From: Deltaproteobacteria bacterium
Lineage (GTDB): Bacteria > Myxococcota > Myxococcia > Myxococcales > Anaeromyxobacteraceae
Reading direction: 5' to 3'
Assembly (NCBI GenBank): GCA_016214955.1
Contig: JACRMN010000009.1
Span: 1 to 47,702 of the forward strand
DNA: 47,702 bases
Within the stretch, counting starts at the first letter, position 1, and each line of letters opens with the position of its first letter. Shown one piece after another: positions 17,008 through 24,902 of this stretch. The notes under the pieces were generated by a model. It searched no databases and was not told the origin of the DNA. It worked only from the letters and a program-made list of their open reading frames with translations. Made by a program: the position numbers and the translations under genes.

Positions 17008-17221
17008 CTACGTCCTCGCCGGCGCCGGCCGCAGCGTCAGCAGGTGCTTGATGACGAGCAGGGCGCCGGCCAGCACCAGCGCCCCGCGCAGGAAGACGAT
17101 GAGCATCCAGAAGCGGATGGGCTCCTGGGCCACGATGTAGGGCTGGCCCTGGACCCAGGTCAGCGGCCAGCGAGGAGAGCGTGCCCACCCAGAAGATGAG
17201 CCTGGCCGTGCGTTCGCTCAT
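17008..17221 (-). pseudogene. Frameshifted small membrane protein gene
   Basis: The ATG at 17221 opens MSERTARLIFWVGTLSS, a good start of a membrane helix. In that frame the next codons become Gly/Pro/Arg-rich nonsense. In the frame offset by one base, a clear second part appears from about 17168: PLTWVQGQPYIVAQEPIRFW, then a membrane helix (MLIVFLRGALVLAGALLVIKHLL) and a TAG stop at 17008. Together they make a roughly 70-residue protein with two membrane segments. A one-base indel near 17168, real or a sequencing error, explains the break. No start codon exists in the second frame alone. Family not recognised. Confidence 0.5.
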
Positions 17222-17486
17222 GGGGTCCTTCCACCGTGAGTTGGACTGCGTGGGCGGGACCGGTTTGCAGGCAGGCCGCCAGGGCCAAGGGTGCGAAACG
17301 ACGGGTCTCCGGGGCGCGGGAGCGCGGGACCCAACGAAGGGGAGGTGAGGCGCATCCGCATTTGGCTGCGACCGGATGGCAGGGTCTGGCCCGCGCCGGA
17401 TCTGCGCGGCCGGGGACAGCCGCGGCCCGGCGGGCTACATTCCTCCGTCGCGCCTCGCCCGCCGGCGCGACGCAGCGAGGAGTCGC

Positions 17487-18692
17487 ATGTCGAACGTGAA
17501 CGTGAAGAGGGGCGTCATCGCCATCCTCACCGGAGGAGGCGACGTCCCCGGCCTCAACCCCGCCATCCGGGCCGTGACCCTCTCGGCGCGCCGCGAAGGC
17601 TTCGAGGTGCTGGGGATCCGGCGCGGCTGGGGCGGCCTCATCGACCTGGTGCGCGACCCCATGGCCGACAACGCCGACTGCTACCAGATCCTGACCAACG
17701 AGGTGGTCAACAAGGCCGGCCGCACCGGCGGCACCTTCCTCCACACCTCCCGCACCCGGCCCAGCCACGTGAAGCGCGCGTCGGTCCCCGATCACCTCAA
17801 GGGCAGGTACGGCGCCGAGGTCAACGACCTCACGCCCGAGGTGCTCGCCAACCTCGCCTGGCTGGGCGTGGACTGGCTCATCCCCATCGGCGGTGACGAC
17901 ACCCTCTCCTACGCGGTGCGGCTCCACCAGGAGGGGGTGAAGGTGGTGGCCATCCCCAAGACGATGGACAACGACGTCCCGGGAACCGACTACTGCATCG
18001 GCTTCTCCACCTGCGTCACCCGCACCATCGAGATGGCCAACCGGCTGCGCACCAGCGCCGGCTCCCACGAGCGCTTCCTGGTCATGGAGGTCTTCGGCCG
18101 CTACGCCGGCTTCACCGCGCTCCTGCCCACCATGGCCGGCGCCGCCAACCGCTGCGTCATCCCCGAGCACGTCTTCGACATGGAGCGGCTCACCGAGCTG
18201 CTCACCGAGGACCGCCGCCTCAATCCTTCCCGGTACTCGGTGGCCCTGGTGTCCGAGGGGGCCATGTTCAAGGGCGGCGAGATGGTCTTCGCCGACGAGG
18301 CCAAGGACGCCTACGGCCACGCCAAGCTGGGCGGCATCGGCGACGTGGTCTCGGCCCACCTCAAGGACCTCTCGGCCCGCTACAACGGCGGCAAGAAGGT
18401 CGAGGTCATCAACCAGAAGCTGGGCTACCTGGTGCGCGGCGGCGACCCCGACGCCATCGACTCCATCGTCCCCATGGCCTACGGCAACCTGGCGCTCGAC
18501 CTCATCCTGGCCGGCATCCACGGCCGGCTGGTGGTGCTGAAGGGCGGCCGGTACGACAACGTGCCCATCGAGGTGGTGACCGCCTCCAAGAAGGTGGTCG
18601 ACGTCCGCGAGTACTACTCGACCGAGCGCTACCGGCCCCACTACCGGAGCTTCGAGATGAAGCCGCTCTTCCTCGTCACCAGCGAGAGGTAG
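17487..18692 (+). CDS. 6-phosphofructokinase, pyrophosphate-type
   Basis: 401 residues, starting ATG after AGCGAGGAG. The PFK fold is clear: AILTGGGDVPGLN, IPIGGDDTLSYA and IPKTMDNDVPGTDYCIGF, then FGRYAGF and a LGGIGD segment. In ATP-dependent enzymes the second and third motifs read GGDGS and PGTIDND. Here they are GGDDT and PKTMDND; the Asp and Lys are the residues known to dictate pyrophosphate use. The reaction would be fructose 6-phosphate plus PPi to fructose 1,6-bisphosphate plus Pi, reversible in glycolysis and gluconeogenesis. The cofactor call is inferred from these two residues. Confidence 0.9.
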   Translation: MSNVNVKRGVIAILTGGGDVPGLNPAIRAVTLSARREGFEVLGIRRGWGGLIDLVRDPMADNADCYQILTNEVVNKAGRTGGTFLHTSRTRPSHVKRASVPDHLKGRYGAEVNDLTPEVLANLAWLGVDWLIPIGGDDTLSYAVRLHQEGVKVVAIPKTMDNDVPGTDYCIGFSTCVTRTIEMANRLRTSAGSHERFLVMEVFGRYAGFTALLPTMAGAANRCVIPEHVFDMERLTELLTEDRRLNPSRYSVALVSEGAMFKGGEMVFADEAKDAYGHAKLGGIGDVVSAHLKDLSARYNGGKKVEVINQKLGYLVRGGDPDAIDSIVPMAYGNLALDLILAGIHGRLVVLKGGRYDNVPIEVVTASKKVVDVREYYSTERYRPHYRSFEMKPLFLVTSER

Positions 18693-18743
18693 GCGCCGGC
18701 CTCGAGGACGTCCCGGCCGGCCTTGACCGGCGGCGCGGGCCCC

Positions 18744-18772
18744 GGTAACACGGTGGTATCCATCGTGCTACC
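18744..18772. promoter_or_regulatory. Candidate NikR operator
   Basis: GGTAACAC (18744-18751) and GTGCTACC (18765-18772) form an inverted repeat matching at 7 of 8 positions around a 13-bp spacer, 15 bp upstream of the first gene of the nickel transport operon. NikR boxes reported for Deltaproteobacteria use GTGTTAC and GTAACAC arms with a 13 to 14 bp spacer; here the arms are in the opposite order. Since nikR is in the same operon, autoregulated nickel-dependent repression is a sensible inference. Confidence 0.5.
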
Positions 18773-18787
18773 GTTTCCCGGAGGCCC

Positions 18788-19231
18788 ATGAGGTTCCGCG
18801 CCCACGCCTCGATCGCGCGCGCGCTGCTGGCGGTGGCCTGGCTCGCGCCGGCGGCGGCCCGGGCCCACCAGGCCACCCACGAGGTGGCGCGCGGCAGCGC
18901 CATCGCGGTGCGGGCGCTCGAGGACGGCCAGGGCATGGCCGGCGCCGCCTGGCAGGTCTTCTCCCCGTCCGACGCGGCGCGGCCCCACCAGCAGGGGCTC
19001 ACCGACACCCACGGCTGGCTGGCCTTCGTGCCCGACGCCCCCGGCGCCTGGCGCGTGCGGGTCGTCGAGGAGGACGGCCACGGGCTCGACGTGCTGGTGG
19101 AGGCCGGCCCCACCGCCGCGGTGCCCACTCCCCGCCCCGCGGGCTGGCAGCGGTCGGCCGTGGGCGTCGTCGCCGTCGCCGCCGCCTTCGTGGTCCTGTT
19201 CGTCACCTACCGCCGCCGGCCGAGGGCCTGA
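18788..19231 (+). CDS. Membrane-anchored periplasmic component of a nickel ECF transporter (NikL-like)
   Basis: 147 residues. A signal peptide ends at ARA, so the mature protein probably begins His-Gln-Ala-Thr-His. An Ig-like periplasmic domain follows (GLTDTHGWLAFVPDAPGAWRVRVVEEDGHG), and a single C-terminal helix (VGVVAVAAAFVVLFVTYRRR) anchors it. This layout matches NikL, one of the extra subunits that replace CbiN/NikN in nickel-type CbiMQO systems. It is the first gene of an operon ending in nikR, and its TGA is followed directly by the CbiM start. The N-terminal His cluster may present metal to CbiM; that is inference. Confidence 0.7.
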   Translation: MRFRAHASIARALLAVAWLAPAAARAHQATHEVARGSAIAVRALEDGQGMAGAAWQVFSPSDAARPHQQGLTDTHGWLAFVPDAPGAWRVRVVEEDGHGLDVLVEAGPTAAVPTPRPAGWQRSAVGVVAVAAAFVVLFVTYRRRPRA

Positions 19232-19232
19232 C

Positions 19233-19868
19233 GTGCACGTCCCCGACGGATTCCTCTCGCCCCAGGTCTGCCTGCCCGCCTACGCGGCCTGCGCGCCGCT
19301 CTGGGCCTGGGCGGCGCGGCGCCACCTGGGGCGCGACGCGGTCGAGACGCTGCCGGTGGTGGGGACCCTGACGGCGCTGGCCTTCGTGGTGCAGACCATC
19401 GCCATCCCGGTGCCCGGCGGAACCTCGACGCACCTGGTCGGCGTGACGCTCCTGGCCCTGCTCTACCACCCGCTCCTGGCCTTCGCCTGCCAGTCCCTGG
19501 TGCTGCTCGTCCAGGCCCTCTTCTTCGGCGCCGGCGGCGTCACCGTCCTCGGCGTCAACGCGCTGGCCATGGGGCTCCTCGGGCCGCTCGCCGGCTGGCT
19601 CGCCTGGCGGGGGCTGCGGCCCCTCTTCCCCCGGGCGGCCCTCTTCGTGGCCGGCTGGCTCTCCACCCAGGCGGCCACGCTCGGCGTCGCCGGAGCCCTG
19701 GCCCTCCAGCACCGGCTCGACCCGGCCTACTTCCCGGTGCCGCCGGCCGCGACGCTGGCCGCCATGGGGCTGCCCAGCCTGGCGGTGGCCGGTGTGGTCG
19801 AGGGGCTCTTCACCACCTTCGCCCTGGCGCTGGTGCGAAAGGCCCGGTTCCGTGGCGTCGAGGCCTGA
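19233..19868 (+). CDS. cbiM: Nickel/cobalt ECF transporter substrate-binding membrane subunit CbiM/NikM
   Basis: 211 residues. The start is fixed by the family N-terminus MHVPDGFLSP (GTG initiation), since His2 and the amino group of residue 1 are metal ligands in CbiM/NikM structures. About seven membrane helices follow; the sequence VPGGTSTHLVG contains the conserved HL element that completes the metal site, and FFGAGGVTVLGVNALAMG matches the family. It is the S component that binds the metal ion at the periplasmic side. Neighbouring NikL-like and NikR genes point to nickel rather than cobalt. Confidence 0.93.
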   Translation: MHVPDGFLSPQVCLPAYAACAPLWAWAARRHLGRDAVETLPVVGTLTALAFVVQTIAIPVPGGTSTHLVGVTLLALLYHPLLAFACQSLVLLVQALFFGAGGVTVLGVNALAMGLLGPLAGWLAWRGLRPLFPRAALFVAGWLSTQAATLGVAGALALQHRLDPAYFPVPPAATLAAMGLPSLAVAGVVEGLFTTFALALVRKARFRGVEA

Positions 19869-20430
19869 GCGGCTCGGTCCGCGCCGGAGCCGCGCGCTCC
19901 TCGCCGCCTGGGTCGCGGCGGCGTTCGGCCTGGCGGCGCTCCGCGACCCGGCGTCCCTCGCCGCCGCGGCGCTGCTGGCGGGGCTGCTCTTCCGGCGCGG
20001 CCTGGGGCGCAACCTGCTCCGCACCGCCCGCGGGGTGCTGCCGCTGGCCCTGGGGGCGGCCGGCCTCTCGCTGGTGGCCGGGCGGGCGGCGTCGGGGGCC
20101 TGGCCGGCGTGGCAGCCGGCGGCGGCGCTGGTGCTGCGCGCCGCGCTCATCGCCCTCGTCACCTTCTCGGTCCTCGATCGCGCCGACCTGCTCCGGGCCC
20201 TGGCCCCGTTCCCTGCCCTCTCCCGGCTCCTCACGGTGACGCTGGCCCAGATCCACGCCCTGCGGCTCCTGGCCACCGAGTCGCGGGAGGGGCTGGTGAG
20301 CCGCCTGCCGCGAAGGCCCGGCCCGCTCGACCTCCTCCGCAACGCTGGCGCCATCGCCGCCGCCCTCTTCACCCTCTCCGTCCGCAACGCCCGGGAGATC
20401 TCCCAGGCCATGCGCTCGAGGGGGTTCTAG
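19852..20430 (+). CDS. cbiQ: Nickel/cobalt ECF transporter T component CbiQ
   Basis: About 192 residues from a GTG that overlaps the end of cbiM by 17 bp, suggesting translational coupling. Several membrane helices lie in the N-terminal half. The C-terminal coupling helices contain LLATESREGLVSRL and end REISQAMRSRGF, the second being the classic Ala-x-x-Arg-Gly EcfT signature that contacts the ATPase. At under 200 residues it is a little shorter than typical CbiQ (220-260), mostly at the N-terminus. Confidence 0.88.
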   Translation: MASRPERLGPRRSRALLAAWVAAAFGLAALRDPASLAAAALLAGLLFRRGLGRNLLRTARGVLPLALGAAGLSLVAGRAASGAWPAWQPAAALVLRAALIALVTFSVLDRADLLRALAPFPALSRLLTVTLAQIHALRLLATESREGLVSRLPRRPGPLDLLRNAGAIAAALFTLSVRNAREISQAMRSRGF

Positions 20431-21213
20431 GTGTCCTTCGCCGTCGAGGCGCTCCGGCTCGACCTCGGCGGCTGCGCCGTGGTGCGCGACGTCTCCTTCG
20501 CGCTCGCGCCCGGCGAGCGGGTGGTGCTCCTCGGCGTCAACGGCTGCGGCAAGACCACGCTGCTCAAGGCGCTCGACGGCCTGCTCCCCGCCGCCGCCGG
20601 GTCGATCTCCTACGCCGGCATGCCCCTCGACGCCGCGCGCCTCGAGGAGCCGGCCTTCCGCCGCCGCTTCCGGGGCGAGGTGGGGCTGCTCTTCCAGAAC
20701 GTGGACGCCATGCTCTTCAACCCCACCGTGGCCGACGAGATCGCCTTCGGCCCGCGGCAGCTCGGCCTGCCCGGGGTTGAGGCGCGGGTGGCCCGCTGGG
20801 CCGCGGCGCTGGGCGTGGCGCCCCTCCTCGAGCGGCCGCCTTTCGAGCTCTCGGGCGGCGAGAAGAAGCGGGTGGCGCTGGCGGCGCTGCTGGCGGCCGA
20901 CCCGGCGGTGCTGCTGCTCGACGAGCCCACTGCAGCCCTCGACCCGGCCTCCTCGGCGCGGCTGGTGGACCTCCTGGCGGGGCTGCCCGGCCTCACCGTC
21001 CTCACCGCCACCCACAACCTCACCGTGGCCGAGGAGCTGGGGAGCCGCGCCCTGCTCCTGGCCCCGGGGCGGCCCGGCCTGCTGCACGACGGCCCGACGG
21101 GTGCGCTGGCGGCCGACGAGCGGCTGCTGGTGGAGAGCGGCCTCGCCCACCGGCACCGGCACCTCCACGGCGGGGCCGAGCACGCCCACTTCCACGTCCA
21201 CGGCGGCGACTGA
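20431..21213 (+). CDS. cbiO: Nickel/cobalt ECF transporter ATPase CbiO
   Basis: 260 residues, with a GTG start immediately after the cbiQ stop. Walker A is GVNGCGKTT, the Q loop is LLFQN with the VDAMLFNPTVADEIAFGPRQLG element typical of EcfA-type ATPases, the signature is LSGGEKKR, and Walker B is VLLLDEPTAALD with a following switch His in TATHN. The last 25 residues are His-rich (HRHRHLHGGAEHAHFHVH), which suggests metal storage or sensing at the ATPase tail. It energises uptake by the CbiM/CbiQ pair. Confidence 0.94.
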   Translation: MSFAVEALRLDLGGCAVVRDVSFALAPGERVVLLGVNGCGKTTLLKALDGLLPAAAGSISYAGMPLDAARLEEPAFRRRFRGEVGLLFQNVDAMLFNPTVADEIAFGPRQLGLPGVEARVARWAAALGVAPLLERPPFELSGGEKKRVALAALLAADPAVLLLDEPTAALDPASSARLVDLLAGLPGLTVLTATHNLTVAEELGSRALLLAPGRPGLLHDGPTGALAADERLLVESGLAHRHRHLHGGAEHAHFHVHGGD

Positions 21214-21223
21214 GGGGGAGCGC

Positions 21224-21643
21224 ATGATCGAGCGCATCGGGATCTCGCTGGAGGCCGAGCTCTTGCGGCAGTTCGACAGGCTCATCGAGCAGAAGGGGTA
21301 CGTGAACCGCTCGGAGGCGGTGCGGGACCTCATCCGCGACGCCCTGGTGCAGCGCGAGTGGGCCGAGGCCGATGGCGCCGAGGAGCGGGTGGCGGTGGCC
21401 ACGCTGGTCTACGATCACGACTCCTCGAGCCTGGCCCAGAAGCTGGCCCACATCCAGCACGAGAACCACAAGGCGGTGGTCTCGGCGCTGCACGTCCACA
21501 TGGACGAGCACAACTGCCTCGAGGTGCTGGTGCTGCGCGGCCGCGCCCGCGACGTGGTGCGCATGGGCGAGGGGCTGGTCTCCACCAAGGGGGTGAAGTA
21601 CGGCAAGCTGGTGCCCGCCACCACCGGCCAGCGGCTGCGCTAG
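21224..21643 (+). CDS. nikR: Nickel-responsive transcriptional regulator NikR
   Basis: 139 residues, 10 bp after cbiO. The ribbon-helix-helix DNA-binding domain is MIERIGISLEAELLRQFDRL, IEQKGYVNRSEAVRDLIRDAL. The ACT-like C-terminal domain carries the high-affinity nickel ligands in order: His of HENHKAVVSALHVHMDEHNC, that is H-x-n-H-x-H followed five residues later by Cys, as in E. coli NikR (His76, His87, His89, Cys95). With nickel bound it should repress this operon, probably through the inverted repeat at 18744-18772. Its stop overlaps the ArsM stop by 4 bp in convergent orientation. Confidence 0.95.
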   Translation: MIERIGISLEAELLRQFDRLIEQKGYVNRSEAVRDLIRDALVQREWAEADGAEERVAVATLVYDHDSSSLAQKLAHIQHENHKAVVSALHVHMDEHNCLEVLVLRGRARDVVRMGEGLVSTKGVKYGKLVPATTGQRLR

Positions 21644-22809
21644 CAGCAGCCCCCGCCGGCGCAGGCCGCAGCCGGCTCGGTGGTGACCTCGTGGTCGCCG
21701 CCCTTGGTCTCGGCGGGATCGCGCACCAGCATGGCGGCGCCGCAGGGGAAGGGGCGGGCGGCCTCGAGCGGCACCGGCTCGAGGGGCTCCACGAAGGCCA
21801 GGTGGTCGCGGTACGGCGCGCGGGAGTAGAGGCCGAAGGTCTTGTCGCAGACCGCCACCCGCACGCCCCGGCGCAGCACGTGGCCGTCGTCGTCGGTGAC
21901 CTCGCGGAAGGGGCCCCTGTAGATCACCGCCTGCTTGCGGTCCCAGCAGGGCCCTTCCTTGCCCCGGTAGGCCACCGCGGTGACGCTGCGGAACTCGATG
22001 CCCTCGACGGTGCGCCAGGGCCGCTCGGGCCGCTCCAGGAGCGTCACGCCGTACAGGCCGGCCTCCTCGAAGGCCTGGAGGAACCGGTCCTCGCGCATCG
22101 CCCCGGAGATGCAGCCGGCCCAGAGCTCCGGGTCGCGCTGCAGCGCCTCGGGGACGTCCTCGTCGCTGACGATGTCGCTGATGACCGCCCGGCCGCCCTT
22201 CCGCAGCACCCGGTGGATCTCGCGGAAGAGGCGGGCCTTGTCCTCGGGCCGCACCAGGTTGAGGACGCAGTCGGAGACCACCACGTCCACCGAGCCGTCG
22301 GGCACCAGCGGCGCCTCGACGCGCAGCCGCGCGCTCTCGGCCTCGACCCGCGCCAGGTCCTCGCTGCTCCGCACCGGGTGGGCCTGGAGCCAGCGGTCGA
22401 CCGCCTCGAGGTCGAGCCCCAGGTCCTGGATCCGCCCCTTGCGGAAGGCGAGGTTGGCGAGGCCGGTGCGCTCGGCGAATGCGGCCAGGTGGCGGCGCGA
22501 GAGGGCCAGCATCTCGTCGTTCATGTCCACGCCGACGACGCGGCCGGCCGGCCCGACGATCTGCGAGAGCAGGTAGCCTGCCTTGCCGGCTCCCGAGCCC
22601 AGGTCGAGCACCGTCTCGCCGGGCCGGACGTGGCGGGTGGGGTCGCCGCAGCCGTAGTCGCGCTCCAGGATCTCCGCCGGCACGGCGCCCAGCAGGCCGG
22701 GGTCGCCGGTGGTGGGGCAGCAGAGGCCGGCGGGCGCCCGGGCGGCGGCGCCGTAGGTCTCGCGGACCGCCTCCTCGAGCTCGTGGGTGGCGAAGGTGGG
22801 CGTGGGCAT
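21640..22809 (-). CDS. arsM: Arsenite S-adenosylmethionine methyltransferase (ArsM-like)
   Basis: 389 residues. Motif I for SAM binding is VLDLGSGAGKAGYLL, and VVGVDMNDEML follows. The three cysteines that bind As(III) in characterised ArsM enzymes are recognisable: DYGCGDP, VVSDCVLNLV and CISGAM. The sequence DCVLNLVRPEDKARLFREIHRVLRKGG is close to the ArsM core. A C-terminal extension of about 90 residues ends in CAGGGCC, adding further thiols. It should methylate arsenite to less retained methyl or volatile species. No arsR or arsenite efflux gene is next to it. It diverges from pheA. Confidence 0.85.
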   Translation of the reverse strand: MPTPTFATHELEEAVRETYGAAARAPAGLCCPTTGDPGLLGAVPAEILERDYGCGDPTRHVRPGETVLDLGSGAGKAGYLLSQIVGPAGRVVGVDMNDEMLALSRRHLAAFAERTGLANLAFRKGRIQDLGLDLEAVDRWLQAHPVRSSEDLARVEAESARLRVEAPLVPDGSVDVVVSDCVLNLVRPEDKARLFREIHRVLRKGGRAVISDIVSDEDVPEALQRDPELWAGCISGAMREDRFLQAFEEAGLYGVTLLERPERPWRTVEGIEFRSVTAVAYRGKEGPCWDRKQAVIYRGPFREVTDDDGHVLRRGVRVAVCDKTFGLYSRAPYRDHLAFVEPLEPVPLEAARPFPCGAAMLVRDPAETKGGDHEVTTEPAAACAGGGCC

Positions 22810-22907
22810 GGCGCCGGTGGGAGCCGGGCCCGGCCGGGGAGGATTCGCGGGACCGGGCCGCGGCCCCGGCTCGGTGGTAGGCTCGGCGCGCCCCCGCCGA
22901 GGACGCC

Positions 22908-24044
22908 ATGAGCGACAGCGATCCCAAGAGCGCCCCCCGCCCCCTGGCCGAGCTGCGGGCCCGCATCGACGCCCTCGACGAGCGCATCCTGGAGCTGCTC
23001 AACGAGCGGGCCCGGGTGGCGGCCGAGGTGGGCGAGTGGAAGCGCACCCGCGAGCCCGACGCCCCGTTCCACGTCCCGGCGCGGGAGCGCGAGGTGCTGG
23101 CCCGCCTCGAGGCCCGCAACCCCGGCCCCTTCCCGCGCCAGGCGGTCCGCGCCGTGTTCCAGGAGGTGATGAGCGCCTGCCTCTCTCTGGAGCGGCCGCT
23201 GCGGGTGGCCTTCCTCGGCCCCGAGGGCGACGCCGCCCACCAGGCGGTGAAGCACCAGTTCGGCCTCTCGACCCTGCCGGTGGCCCAGCGCTCCATCGAG
23301 GCGGTCTTCCACGCCGTCGAGGCCGGGCAGGCCGACTACGGCGTGGTGCCGGTGGAGAACGCCACCGAGGGCAGCGTCGACGCCACGCTCGACGCCTTCC
23401 TGGAGAGCGAGCTGCGGGTGGTGGCCGAGATCCAGCTCCCGCTGCAGCTGGCGCTGCTCGCCCCGCACGACGTGGAGCTGGCGGCGGTGCGCCGGGTCTA
23501 CGGGCGGCCCGAGGCGCTGCAGCAGGCGCGCGAGTGGCTGGCGGCCCAGCTCCCCGGGGCGGCCCAGGTGGCGGCCTCGAGCCCCGGCGAGGCGGGGCGG
23601 CTGGCGCGCAGCGACCCGGAGGGCGCGGCGGTGGCCCCCGAGGTCTCGGCCCGGCTCTTCGACCTGCGGGTGGCGGCCGAGGGGGTGCAGGGTGCTGGCG
23701 CAGGCGCCACGCGCTTCTGGGTGCTGGGCAGGCGGGCGCTGGCACCCAGCGGCCGCGACCGCACCAGCATCGCCGTCTCGGTGAAGGACGGCCCCGGCGT
23801 CCTCCTGCGGGTGCTCGACCCGCTGGCCCGCCACGGCATCAACCTCACCCGCATCGAGAGCCGCCCCTCGCGGCGCCGCTCCTGGGAGTACGTCTTCTTC
23901 CTCGACCTCGAGGGGCACGAGGCCGACGGGCCGGTGGCCGCGGCGCTCGCCGAGGTGGCCCTCGCCGCCGCAGGGGTGAAGCGGCTCGGCAGCTACCCGC
24001 GCGGCGAGCCCGGGGCCGCCGCGCCCGCGCCCGACGCCGGGTAG
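22908..24044 (+). CDS. pheA: Bifunctional chorismate mutase/prephenate dehydratase PheA
   Basis: 378 residues. The N-terminal AroQ-type chorismate mutase (residues 10-95) has ELRARIDALDERILELLNER and ARVAAEVGEWK. The prephenate dehydratase domain (about 97-275) has VAFLGPEGDAAHQA, VPVENATEGSVDATLD and the catalytic Thr-Arg-Phe in GATRFWVLG. The C-terminal ACT domain has ISVSVKDGPGVL-type sequence (IAVSVKDGPGVLLRVLDPLA) and the phenylalanine-binding IESRPSRRR-WEY element, so feedback inhibition by phenylalanine is expected. It converts chorismate via prephenate to phenylpyruvate. The following gene begins 7 bp downstream, so the two are probably cotranscribed. Confidence 0.94.
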   Translation: MSDSDPKSAPRPLAELRARIDALDERILELLNERARVAAEVGEWKRTREPDAPFHVPAREREVLARLEARNPGPFPRQAVRAVFQEVMSACLSLERPLRVAFLGPEGDAAHQAVKHQFGLSTLPVAQRSIEAVFHAVEAGQADYGVVPVENATEGSVDATLDAFLESELRVVAEIQLPLQLALLAPHDVELAAVRRVYGRPEALQQAREWLAAQLPGAAQVAASSPGEAGRLARSDPEGAAVAPEVSARLFDLRVAAEGVQGAGAGATRFWVLGRRALAPSGRDRTSIAVSVKDGPGVLLRVLDPLARHGINLTRIESRPSRRRSWEYVFFLDLEGHEADGPVAAALAEVALAAAGVKRLGSYPRGEPGAAAPAPDAG

Positions 24045-24051
24045 CCGGGCC

Positions 24052-24708
24052 ATGGCCTGGCGCCACCTCGACCAGGGCAGGGTGGGCGAGCTGCCGCTCG
24101 ACCTCTACGAGAGGGACGGCGAGTACCAGGTGCGCGTGGACGGGCAGGAGCTCATGAGCAGCCTGTGCCACGCCTCCGAGGAGGCGCTGGCCGACCTGGC
24201 GGCCGCCGCGGTCCCGGCTCCCGCGCCGCGCGTCCTCGTCGCCGGCCTCGGGCTCGGCTACACGCTGGCCGCCCTGGTGCGCCGCCTCGGCGGCGCGGCC
24301 GTCGAGGTGGTGGAGAAGTCGCCCGACGTGCTCCGCTGGTACCGCCTCCACTTCCGCGAGAAGGTGCTGCGCGGCGCCGACGACGGGGCGGTGCGCTTCC
24401 GCGAGGCCGACGCCGTGGACGTCCTCCGCGCCGGCACCGGGGGGTGGGACCTGGTGGTGCTCGACGTGGACAACGGGCCCGAGCCCCTCGCGGGCGAGGG
24501 GAACCGGTGGCTCTACGAGGCGGCGGGCCTCGCCGCCATCCGTGCACGGCTCCGGCCCGGCGGCGCGCTGCTCGTCTGGTCGGGCTTCCGCTCGGAGCCC
24601 TTCGAGGCGCGGGCCCGGGAGGCCGGCTACGCCGTTTCCTCCGTGGAGATCCCGCTCACCCGCCCAGGCGTGGCGCACCACCTCTACCTCTGCGCCCTGC
24701 CGCGCTGA
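24052..24708 (+). CDS. Spermidine synthase-like methyltransferase-fold protein
   Basis: 218 residues, starting 7 bp after pheA. The Rossmann core is VLVAGLGLGYTLAAL, then VEVVEKSPDVLRWYRLHF (an acidic residue at the end of the second strand) and WDLVVLDVDNGPEPLA, matching the polyamine aminopropyltransferase superfamily. It lacks the usual gate-keeping region for putrescine, and the N-terminal beta domain is short. Such proteins are often annotated spermidine synthase, but many have another, unknown substrate. A link to phenylalanine or tyrosine metabolism through the gene order is possible but unproven. Confidence 0.75.
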   Translation: MAWRHLDQGRVGELPLDLYERDGEYQVRVDGQELMSSLCHASEEALADLAAAAVPAPAPRVLVAGLGLGYTLAALVRRLGGAAVEVVEKSPDVLRWYRLHFREKVLRGADDGAVRFREADAVDVLRAGTGGWDLVVLDVDNGPEPLAGEGNRWLYEAAGLAAIRARLRPGGALLVWSGFRSEPFEARAREAGYAVSSVEIPLTRPGVAHHLYLCALPR

Positions 24709-24902
24709 CCGGGCCGCCGCCTCCCCCGATCGGCGTGCCATCGGCCGGGGACGCGTGGAAGTAAGCGCCTGTGTGGTCGAGGTAACCCGGCGGCCTACAC
24801 CCGGGGCGCCTGTGACCCCGTGCCGCACGGCTGGAATCACGGGCGTTTTCCCGGGCATGCGATCGGCAAGGTACCCCGGGCAAGGGGCAAGGAGAGAAGC
24901 CG

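Noticed and set aside
18693-18787. A cobalamin riboswitch upstream of the cbiM-type operon
   Set aside because: The gap is only 95 bp, too short for a full B12 riboswitch, and no B12-box-like sequence was seen. The nikR gene and inverted repeat explain regulation better.
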